Part shown: piece by piece, positions 8,940-18,000 of the stretch
How positions within the stretch are numbered: position 1 is the first letter of the stretch
Layout: each line of letters opens with the position of its first letter
DNA from: Dendrolimus kikuchii
Lineage: Eukaryota; Arthropoda; Insecta; Lepidoptera; Lasiocampidae
Direction of reading: 5' to 3'
Assembly: GCA_019925095.2 (NCBI GenBank)
Contig: CM034406.1
Span: forward strand, 19,682,888 to 19,746,887
Length of the DNA stretch: 64,000 bases
The notes under the pieces: model-generated
The model's input: only the letters and a program-made list of their open reading frames with translations
What the model was told of the DNA's origin: nothing
Database searches by the model: none
Translations under genes and position numbers: made by a program

Positions 8940-9506
8940 TTTTTTTTTGGCCAGGGGAAATCCGTTTGAGGACTAAGCCGCGACAGGCACAGAAGCCTGG
9001 GGGGATGTTCGCGACCCGTGTGAGTGTGGGATTCGCCAGATCGGGGGTGGCACTAGCGTGCCCGGTCAGAACCGGTGCCACGCTATTGCCATTTCCCAGC
9101 AAGGGATTTTTTTTTTTACCCCTGGGTGTTCCGTCCTGCGCCTTATGCCAGGGGTACGGGAAATGGGCTACCCGACTCCGCAATGCCCTGGCAGGCGTGG
9201 GCCCCCCTCACTGGGCCTCTTCCTATGCCAGGGGACGTATCCCCCGGCTACTACTGTGTCTCATTCTTGCGTGGGGCGGTCTGTAACGCGCCCCACGGGA
9301 AGAGAGATGAGCGCGCGCGGAACACTCGCGCTCTCATCTCGACGGCATGTGCGGGTGACTGAGAACCCCTATACACCTAATGGCCCCACCCGCGCCGCAC
9401 GCTTACGGTGGCCGGAGGTTGAGTTCCGAGATCCGGCGACGGCGCGTCCTCCTTTGACGGGAGCGGAGCAAGGACGTACGCTCACGCTCCAGCTCGGGCT
9501 AATGCC
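8940..9506 (+). mobile_element. GC-rich LINE 3'-region fragment
   Basis: GC-rich sequence in an AT-rich setting, with T runs at about 8938-8949 and 9108-9117. The block GGTGTTCCGTCCTGCGCCTTATGCCAGGGG is shared with about 5345-5415, where it follows a LINE C-terminus. Long open frames here (up to 224 codons) overlap each other on the same strand and show no protein motif, so they are treated as a composition effect. Confidence 0.45.
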
Positions 9507-9945
9507 CTACCAAACATGGCGTGCTCGCAGAAGTTGTTTACGTCGTCCCATCCGGTGCGGCTCCCGACCATGGTGCGCACCACGGCCGGGAAGCAAGTTG
9601 GTCCTGCCGTATGGTACTACGAACATGGGTCGCTGCCTACGTCTCAGCACAAAATTCGCTGGAACGTTTAGTTTGATTTCAGCTAATACTCCTGGGTTCA
9701 ATAATTTACCTCTTAACAATTTAAATAAATAGGAGACCAATGCAAACTTTCGTCTGGATGCCAAATTGTTATACCCAACCATGCCTAAGACAAACAAGGT
9801 GGGGTACATTAAAGGATAAAATGGGTAAACACCATAAAGTCTTAGGTATAAAAATCTAGTAAATTTATTTTGTATGCGCTCCAACATGTAACTATATTTA
9901 GTTTCATGTGGAGCCCAGATGATTGCGTTAAGTAGGTTCTTACTA
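9507..9945 (-). pseudogene. Jockey-type reverse transcriptase C-terminus
   Basis: The minus-strand frame reads APHETKYSYMLERIQNKFTRFLYLRLYG, then PTLFVLGMVGYNNLASRRKF and VVPYGRTNLLPG. This is the region after the RT palm that ends many lepidopteran Jockey-like LINEs. The copy is 5'-truncated near 9945 and has lost its final residues, running into unrelated GC-rich sequence on the left. The RT catalytic motif is absent. Confidence 0.75.
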
Positions 9946-10050
9946 AAGCGTTAAAATAAAGACACAGGATAACCGTGCGCGTGTGAAAGAGACAGCAATA
10001 TTCTTTATTTGAGTCATAGTATGCATGGCAAAAAGGGTAACACTTGCAAC

Positions 10051-10239
10051 TTTTTTTTTATTGCAGGAGATCAGCAGACAGGCATACGGCAGTTGTTATG
10101 GCGACATACTTTAGACCAGGGGTGGTAGCCATCCAGTCGGGCAAATGCCCTACCACCTGGCTGTGGGTTGTTAAGTCGTCTCTTACGACAGGCCGCCCGG
10201 CCGCAGGAAATTGTATTCTTTCTCCGTTCCTGCACGGAT
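10051..10239 (-). mobile_element. SL element, internally deleted
   Basis: Both SL termini are present (TTGCAGGAGATCAGCAGAC at the left, TGCACGGAT at the right), but the segment from CCCACTTGATGG to CTCAAGG is missing. GGCATACGGC joins directly to AGTTGTTATGGCG. Such both-ends-intact deletions argue for a defined short element. Confidence 0.8.
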
Positions 10240-10289
10240 AACTCAATAAAGCGTTAAAATTTTCAACAATATAATTATTCATAAAAAAT

Positions 10290-10480
10290 AATGGTTACAC
10301 GCTTTCGGTATTTGGGGTGGAAACTCTGGGTCCGTGGGGTCCTAACGCTCTAAAGGTCTACCGTGACGTCGCCAAACGTTTAGTAGCCGTCACACGCGAC
10401 CAGAAGGCTGGCGTCTATTTTGCTTATTAAGCGTTGCTATACAACGTGGCAACGCCGCCAGCCTTTTGGGAACGTTCCCG
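10290..10480 (+). pseudogene. LINE C-terminus with frameshift
   Basis: One frame gives GVETLGPWGPNALKVYRDVA and RLVAVTRDQKAGVYFAY; the next frame continues QRGNAASLLGTFPG. Together these match the terminal block of several lepidopteran LINE polyproteins (ETLGPW...DxRAG...QRISxAIQRGNAASLLG). The frameshift inactivates it, and no upstream RT domain is present. Confidence 0.6.
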
Positions 10481-10499
10481 GTAAGTGACAGTGGTTTGG

Positions 10500-10905
10500 G
10501 ATCAATAACTTATCTTTAGTTTTTATATAGTTTTTACTTTATTTTTGAGTTTATATTAATTTTAGTTTTATTAATAAAAAATAATTAAAAATGTGCTAGT
10601 TTTTCTGCAAGATTACGACAGATTATTTTAGTTCGATATGTCCGTTTTTTAATATTAATCAACTTAAGGAAAGGCATGATAAATAGGCCAAATTTAACTA
10701 TTTTAATTAAAAAAATTAACTTGTGAAATTTCCACCTCAGTAAGTTTGAAGGCCGATTAAAACAAAAAATGGCCTACTTAGAACAATTTTTTTGTATTAT
10801 CATGAAAGCTTAGGACACTTGCACGGTTTTTAAAGACAATCTGGAACTATGGAGTCGCCTTATTTAATGTTTAATTTAAGATTGAAAATTCAAATCGATT
10901 CGTTC
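10500..10905. other. no gene recognised
   Basis: AT-rich sequence with long A/T runs. Nothing coding, and no terminal repeat seen. Confidence 0.5.
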
Positions 10906-11402
10906 TGTTACGAGTCGCGAGACTCGAATAAAAATGCCGTTAGAATTACTAAAGAGTTTATTAGAACTATACAAACACGAATAACACAGGTACAAATATA
11001 ACCGAACACAACAAGTCCAAACGTAATGCAGAAGGTCGTAATTACATAAAACGTGCAAAGTCCGTGACTAAAGGATTTCCGATTTTAGTACACACGTCTT
11101 GCTTCGCTTGTGGTTATCGCTCGACTCCCCCGTCCCTCAATCGGGGCATTGTTTTATACTGCACAGATGCAATATGTCTGCCCGGCCGCGTGACCGAATT
11201 TCCTAGAATCAGTTAGTACTTTAAATCCGTAACACCTGGCTAATGACTGCCATAAAAGATTACAATACAACAACGGGCTGTTTTTTAATCACAAATTTTA
11301 AACACAAAGTAAACAAATAAGTCCAAACGCCGAAAGGTATTAAAATGTGTTTTTACAGGTATGCAGTGTGAATTTGTTTTTGTCGGCGCCTAGGTCGTAA
11401 CA
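10906..11402 (-). mobile_element. solo LTR (gypLTR family)
   Basis: Reads TGTTACGAGT on the + strand at the left and GGTCGTAACA at the right. The sequence is the reverse orientation of the copies at 5673 and 27492. A perfect 4-bp duplication GTTC lies at 10902-10905 and 11403-11406. No internal element sequence is attached. Confidence 0.88.
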
Positions 11403-11657
11403 GTTCGAAACAATTTTTTCACTTTCAAGTATGAGCTTTGCATAATTCGTAAGGACTTAGTTACATAAAAAAAAAACATGTAAAAAATATTTAACACAGG
11501 TGCGGTCGAAATTAACACAAAATCCCAAAAAAAAAATTAATAACTTAAAAACTAAAAATTTTGGTGAAACATACAGGGGGTAATTAGGGTAGCCCTTCAT
11601 GTAAACTAACTGATGGCGCGGGTGGGAGCGGGGATAAAACAGAAGGAAAGGACTTAC

Positions 11658-11850
11658 AGGATAGGTCGCCGCACCAGACACGCTACGAACGTTGCGGGCT
11701 GCGCAGCGGCAGGCACTTCTTCCTCGTGATCGTTTCTTCGTTTCTTGCGATTCCTTCGATAAGTGAACCAGCTAGAACGGTACAGCGGGTATCTTCCAGC
11801 ATGCGGGTTGATGTAAGCGGGTGTAAAATTCGGCACAACACACAAAACGC
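11658..11850 (-). CDS. possible host exon (weak)
   Basis: The minus-strand frame reads PNFTPAYINPHAGRYPLYRS, then a basic-acidic stretch RRNRKKRRNDHEEEVPAAAQ and VACLVRRPIL. It ends at CCT followed by GTAAGT on the minus strand (about 11653-11658), a consensus splice donor. The sequence is not repeated elsewhere in the window. No convincing acceptor or start codon is visible, and the protein family is not recognised, so this stays a weak candidate. Confidence 0.25.
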
Positions 11851-11999
11851 GGTGAGGTTTATGCGGAAGCAGCGGTGCGTTTTTTTTTGGATTTTATGGC
11901 TTGGCAGCCAGGCCTTTACGCCAGATCTTAGATTCAATGTAGTTACTTCATTTTCTTAAACCTATCTGTAGCACAGCCTGAACTGTAGGTTATCAACTA

Positions 12000-12200
12000 G
12001 TGCCATTCAACGGAGTTCTTGTGACAACTCAAAAGGCCACATTTGACTTTACAGTTCACATTTCTCACAAAACACATAATTACTACTCAAAAACTATCAA
12101 TATCCTACAACTATTGTTCATTTTAGAGTAATTTTACACATTTTTAGAGAATAAAACTGCACAGCACAACGTCCCCTTTCAGGTCCCGCCAAAAACTAAC
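12000..12200 (+). repeat. ZR dispersed repeat
   Basis: Contains CCATTCAACGGAGTTCTTGT, AAAGGCCACATTTGACT and AAAACTGCACAGCACAACGTC. Other copies are at 28380-29540 (interrupted, - strand), 32090-32285, 33300-33510 and 34232-34640. No protein. The class is undetermined. Confidence 0.6.
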
Positions 12201-12485
12201 GACGTAGACTATATCACATTACATAGTGACAGATGCGACGAAAGAAAAAAAAGAAAACAAAGAGGCGGTGACCAAATAGGTTGGCTATTTGCTACTAACT
12301 GTTTTCTTTCCTAAAATAAAGCTACTTCCTCGGGTTTGATTCGTGGCGTAGCCGCAGGGAAAGCTCCAGTATTCTGTAAAACGCCTTTTATGGTTCTGTA
12401 ATTATGTGACGAATATAATGGATTTCCATCACCACCACGGAACCCTCCATAGGCTTACGTAGTGGATACACTTACCACGTTTGTA

Positions 12486-12810
12486 GTTGGAGATTTATTT
12501 ATTTAATTTATTTGGGAAAAATACAATAATTATAATTCTAACTTAATACACATATCAACTAAGTTTCCACAAAAAAAAAAATCTTGTTACGCATTTGGCT
12601 CATACAACTATAAGAAAATTATAATAAATTTGATGCAATATTCGAAAATTAGATATAAAATAAAATAAAAGGAATTAAATAATACAATAGAACACAAAAC
12701 AAAAACTACAATTTGTCTATTTCTCTATATCATTCTTAAGTCATAATTATCATGTCATAAAAAAAAATTATAAATATAAAAAAATATAAAAATATATAGA
12801 TATTTTTGTA
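12486..12810 (-). mobile_element. LINE 3' untranslated tail
   Basis: Starts with TTTATTTATTTAATTTATTTGG (complement of an AATAAATAAA tail) followed by AATTATAATTCTAACTTAATAC and CATATCAACTAAGTTTCCAC. A homologous tail at 13787-14340 is in the same orientation. No coding part found. Confidence 0.5.
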
Positions 12811-12920
12811 TTCTTTACTTTGCTTAATATACCATGATCCTAGTTACTACGCGTTCGGGTTTCCAACTCAATTATTCGCCTATACATGTCTATTAGAAAC
12901 TTTCACAATAAAACTAGTAA

Positions 12921-13130
12921 TCTATACTCCTGTACTTAATATGATAAAGAGGTAAAATTTGTGAGTTTGTGACGTTGTAGGGGGTAATCTCTGGATCTAC
13001 TAAACCGATTTCAAAAATTCTTTTACTGTTCGAAAGCTACGTTAACAGGGAGTGTCATAGGCTATATAACATGACGCTATATACCACGGGAGCGGGACAG
13101 AGCGCGGGTGAAACAGCGCCGGGCCGCTAG
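12921..13130 (+). mobile_element. Helitron-like short element, second family
   Basis: Begins TCTATACTCCTGTACTTAAT and ends with a GC hairpin-prone GCGCCGGGCCGCTAG followed by T. The TC...CTAG-T layout and the CTACTAAACCGATTTC-type interior are those of lepidopteran non-autonomous Helitrons. It differs in sequence from HEL. Confidence 0.6.
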
Positions 13131-13150
13131 TTAAATATAATTCTCTCATA

Positions 13151-13590
13151 AACAAAAGTAGATCAAATTCAAGGTCAATCTTTTGGCATTTGGCATTTGA
13201 CGTTTAACAAGTGCTACCACCCTTAAGACTATTATCGATATACCAAAAAGCCGCAAGACTAACACTATCACTATCTCGTAATATACCAAGAAAGTATATC
13301 CATTTCATACAAATCATACAACTCCTATATAAACAGAGTGAGACAACAACACAATTAACGATCACGTGCACAAACGCGATCGGCACTCTCATCGCGGACA
13401 CATATGTGCTAATAGTGAGCTAAAGGGTTAAGAAAAACATAGCAACATCTTTTGATCTATGCTATGTTCATTATTTATATATAATCATAATTTCTAATCA
13501 TAAAATAAATTTTATATAACGATCTACTTCAAATTCCCTATTTATTTATTTAAATTGAATTTGTGAAATACTTAATGATCTACTTTTGTT
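13151..13590. mobile_element. candidate MITE with 15-bp inverted ends
   Basis: AACAAAAGTAGATCA at 13151-13165 is matched by its exact complement at 13576-13590. The 440-bp body is AT-rich with only short frames. No unambiguous target duplication was found, so the superfamily is not assigned. Confidence 0.45.
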
Positions 13591-13786
13591 ATTGTTAATC
13601 AATGCCTATATAGCTGTGTTAGCCAGGACGTAAGGATACGACTAACCAATGAGAGTTGTGTATAAAACTCGCACTCATTGGTTGGAAATCAAAAATATAA
13701 AAAGGAAACGGGTTTTGAATTCAGTTAAGAGAGAGACTTTCTGTACTATTGAAACATACTTACTAGAGTAAAAATAAAAGCCAGTT

Positions 13787-14340
13787 TTCAGATTTATTTA
13801 TTTATTTAATTTGTTTGGTAAACATACAATCTTATTTTATCTTATACTAATATATAAAGCTGAACAGTCTGTTGGTTTGTTTAAACGCGCTAATCTCAGA
13901 AACTACTGGTCTGATTTGAAAAATTCTTTCAGCGTTGAATAGCCTATTTATCGAGGAAGGCTATAGGCTATATGTCATCACACTAAGACGAATAGGAGCG
14001 GAGCAGCAATGAAAAATTTTTCAAAATCGGGGGGGGGGGGGGGGGGGGCTTTGAAAACATATTCCACGCGGACACAGCTAGTAATTAATATGCTTAAATA
14101 TAAAACACAAAATTAATACATATATCAATCAAGTTTCCACTAAAAAGTAATTTATATAACAAAAATAAAAATTGGCCCGAACAGTTAATTACAAAAAAAA
14201 TGTATATTACAATTAAACGAAAATTATATAAAATGTCTATTTAAATTACATGAGGTCAATATTGAACAAACAAACAAAAAAATGTGACTACAATAAACAC
14301 TAATAAAATAGAGATAAGAAAGGAAAGTATAAAAAAAAAG
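13787..14340 (-). mobile_element. LINE 3' tail, split by a Helitron
   Basis: The TTTATTTATTTATTTAATTT start and the TTAATACATATATCAATCAAGTTTCCAC block match the tail at 12486-12810. The HEL element at 13840-14081 separates the two parts. Confidence 0.5.
13840..14081 (+). mobile_element. Helitron (HEL), short form
   Basis: Runs from TCTTATACTAATATATAAAG to CACAGCTAG followed by T, with the core TTTATCGAGGAAGGCTATAG. It contains a run of 20 G at 14029-14048. The usual GACGTCGCGGGC before the 3' end is partly deleted. Non-autonomous; no Rep/helicase encoded. Confidence 0.75.
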
Positions 14341-14377
14341 TTTATGTTATTCTAAAAATTGTAATTATTCTTTTATT

Positions 14378-14689
14378 TTATTTTTTATTGCAGGAGCTCA
14401 GCAGACAGGCAGACGGCCCACTTGATGGAAAGCGGTTACCATCGCCTATGGACATTTGCAACAGCAAAGGTGCTACAAATGCGCTGCTGCTCTCTTAAAG
14501 GAGACTGGAACCTGGTCACTAATGCCGGAACACAACACAAGGTTGTTATGGCGACATACTTTAGACCAGGGGTGGTAGCCATCCAGTCGGGCAAACGCCC
14601 TACCACCTGGCTGTGGGTTGTTTTGTCGCCTCTTACGACAGGCCGCCCGGCCGCAGGAAATTGTATTCTTTCTCCGTTTCTGCACGGAT
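14378..14689 (-). mobile_element. SL short poly(A) element, near full length
   Basis: Complete minus-strand copy from the T-rich end to CTGCACGGAT. Its 5' end touches an RTE-A fragment directly, without a spacer, at 14690. Confidence 0.85.
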
Positions 14690-14778
14690 ATTCTAGCAGA
14701 AGGTGATGTCAGGAGTCGTAAGAACAGACGAGCGTGCATGACAAGAGCTATGAATGTCAAAGAAGCAACTGAGGTGTG
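14690..14778 (+). pseudogene. RTE-A LINE fragment, cut off by the BEL element
   Basis: Encodes ILAEGDVRSRKNRRACMTRAMNVKEATEVC and then stops at the left LTR of the BEL/Pao element. The missing continuation of RTE-A (KNKPEWRSVV...) is not found on the right side of the BEL element. Confidence 0.75.
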
Positions 14779-15099
14779 TATTGGTGGCAGTTGCACCTCG
14801 GGTTGTAAATGAAAATTCGACGTAATAATGGACTGTATGATTATTATTTATAAATGTACTATACATTTAAAGAGTATAACAAAGAGAGTACAATATAGCT
14901 GAGTGGCTGAATTGATAATTTTTCTTGAAGTGGTAGTATCAGCAGTAGTTCATTTTCAGTTTTTTCGGCCTCCTATACCCGCATTCCGTCCGACGCCTAG
15001 TTGCTAATCGCGCTAGCTATGGGCGTCGGCGGTATGCGGGGCGCGGAGTGTAGATGTGCTCCGGCGGGCGGGTCAGGGGGGTGCTCTCTGTCCGCAACA
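14779..15099 (-). repeat. 3' LTR of the BEL/Pao element
   Basis: On the minus strand it begins TGTTGCGGAC at 15099, directly after a purine tract, and ends ...CCACCAATA at 14779. Positions 14779-15026 are shared with the right LTR; 15027-15099 have no counterpart there. The last 34 codons of the Gag-Pol frame lie inside this LTR. Confidence 0.8.
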
Positions 15100-18000
15100 T
15101 CCTCCCCCCGGCGCAGATCCTCGAAGCCATCTCTTCTCGTCAGGACGATGAGCCTCCTTACTGGTCTCCTGAAGATGCCTCCCCGCGTTCGCACGTCCGC
15201 GCTCCGTATTATGTTGTCCGGTCCGCGATAAGTGCGCTCGATTTGACCCCGGGGCCATACGTTACGTGGCAACAGACCGTCCGCAATGATAACGACGTCT
15301 CCAACACGTATGCTTTCCTCACGTCGTCTTACGTCGTCCCTCGGTGCCAATGTAGGTAAGTACTCGCGTAGCCAACGAGTCCAGAACATGTCCGCTAAAG
15401 CTTGAGTGGCGATCCATGTCTTCCTGTCTGCTAACTCGTTCGTTCCCGTGATTGGCAAGCCCGTCGCCGACCCGATTAGAAAGTGGTTCGGGGTGAGCGC
15501 TTCGTCGTCTTCAGGGCTCACCGACACGTGAGTTAGCGGGCGCGAGTTTACGGTATGTTCTATTTCCGTGATGACAGTCGTAAGTGTTTCTTCTCTGGGA
15601 GCTTGTTCCGCCAATGTTGCGTGGAGTGCCGTCTTCACCGACCGAATTAACCGTTCCCAAGCTCCCCCCTGGTTCGGTGCGCCGGGATCGATGAAACGCC
15701 ACGCTAAGTGTCTCCCTTTTACGTGATCTGGCATCTCTTCCTTCCATCTCGCGTACGCCGTTAGTAACTCTGTGTCCGCTCCATGGAAATTCGTTGCATT
15801 ATCAGACCATATCACTTGAGGCCAGCCGCGTCGTGCTCCCATCCTTCTTAGGGCCATGATAGCAGAGTCTGTGCTAAGGCTTGCTATAAGTTCCATATGA
15901 ATGGCACGAGTCACCATACATGTAAACAGCATTCCCCATCGTTTTTCTTTGCGACGTCCTATGGTCACCCATATGGGGCCAAAACAGTCAATTCCGCAAT
16001 TGGTAAAAGGCCGTGCGTAGGCAGCTAGACGGTCCTTTGGCAGGTTTCCTTTCACCGGTACTGTCGGCGCAGTCTTCTTCAAACGACAGACCGTACATTG
16101 CCGCAGGATGTTTCGCACCGTAGGTCGCACTCGTAGCACCCAGTATTTTTGCCGGACGTTGTTTACGACATGTTCTCTCCCTATGTGATGATGCTGTTCA
16201 TGTTCACCTCTTATAATCAGCCGAGTGAGGTGATGTGACCCGTCTAAGATCGGTGGGTTGCCGGTAAGCTCGCGCAGGGTGGCCGCATTGATCCTGCCGT
16301 TTAGCTTTATTACCCCGTCCCCCCCGTATTCGGGGTCGAGCTTATAAAGCCGGCTGTCACGTGACACGCGTTCTCCTTTCTTCAAACGCTCGTAATCCTT
16401 CGGGAAGCTTTCCTGTTGCGCTTGACGAATGAGTAAACGTTCAGCTCTCTCTATGTGTCGCGTTTCCATAGTGCGAGTCCTTCGTCTGCACTTGTCGATA
16501 AAGGCGAGCGCGTAGGCGGTCGCTCGTAGCAATTTTCCGTATGACGAAAATCTTGTGACGTCAACGAGTGGCTTTTCATCGGTCGTGTAAGTTACCACGA
16601 CCTCGTCATCTTCGGTTTCCGTCGGTTCTTCTTTCGGCCAATTCGTCGGGGGTCCATGGAGAAATTCCGGGCCTTTAAACCAGCGGTCGTCCGTTTTCAT
16701 ACTCGAGACGTTAATCCTGGTTGCGTCGTCGGCGACGTTGTAACTTGTCGGCACCCATCGCCATTGCTCAGACTCGGTTATTTCGCCGATTTCGCTCAGT
16801 CTGTGTGCAACGTATGGGGTATATCGTACCGAGTCGTTTCTTATCCAGTGAAGAACGGTCTTCGAGTCGCTCCAAAAGATGACGTCATAACGCTTGAAAC
16901 TATGTTCCTTTTTTATTTCCGCCGCTAACCTGGCTCCTATTAGCGCGGCTTGTAGCTCCATCCGCGGGATGCTTTGCGCCTTCATCGGGGCCACTTTCGC
17001 TTTTCCCGCGATTAAAGTGACGCCGACGTTCCCGTTGCGCTGCTCAAAGCGCCAGTAAGCCGCTGCTGCGTAGGCCTGTTCGCTGGCGTCCGTAAAGACG
17101 TGTAATTGCATGTTTACGACGTCTCTATCCCCTCCATAGCACCGCGGTAATCTTAACTCTTTTATAGAGTTTAAGTCACGGATCCATTCTTCGAATTCAC
17201 TTGCCTCTTCCGTTGGCAAGGGTTCATCCCAGCCTAGCTTAAGCCTCCAGAGTCTTTGTAGCACTATCTTCGCCCTTATAGTGTACGGGCTGAGTAAGCC
17301 TAATGGGTCGAAAAGTGACATGACCATGCCCAGGGCCTCTCTCTTGGTGGGTGTTTGCGTGCCGCATTTTATGCTGTGTGGAACTCTTGGCATAGCGGTA
17401 TTAAACGCGAGTTCATCCGTTTCCGGCATCCATAACACACCCAATGTCTTCCCGTAGGGATGCGCGCTAGCACCGAGCTCTTTGGGCTGTCTGGCTCTCT
17501 CTTCATCCGGGATATTTTCCATAAGGCGCTCGCGATTCGTATCCCATCCCGCGAGCTGAAAGCCGGCCTTCCTGTGCACTTCTTGTACTTCCGCTATCGC
17601 CTTGGCCGCTTCCGTTTCCGTTTCGAAGCTTTGAACCCAGTCGTCCATGTAGTGGTTTTGCGTGATTGAGTGATACGCCCGTGGGTATGTTTCCTTATGA
17701 TCACTCGCATTCCTATCTCTCACGCTATGTGCGAGGAATGGCGAGCTTCGTGCTCCGAATATCATAGACGTCATAACGTAGCGCCGAGGCGGGTTATGGC
17801 GGTCGTCACCGCGCCATAAGAAGTGCTGCGCCGCTCTGTCTTCTTTCCTTATCTTCACCTGAAGGAACATGTCACGTATGTCAGCTGTTACGGCGATCTT
17901 CCCTTCCCGGAATCTGAACAGGATTCCGTATAAGGCACGTAGCAAGTCTGGCCCATCCAGTAACGCATCGTTCATGCACACCCCGTTTGAACGGGCGGCA

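Noticed and set aside
9058..9732. A 224-codon plus-strand frame
   Set aside because: It crosses from a GC-rich LINE 3' fragment into the antisense of a Jockey RT; there is no motif and several overlapping frames of similar length exist.
14779..14783. Target duplication for the BEL element
   Set aside because: GTGTG/TATTG at the left and GGCGT/ACCAT at the right do not match in any register; the right edge is a truncation, so none is expected.
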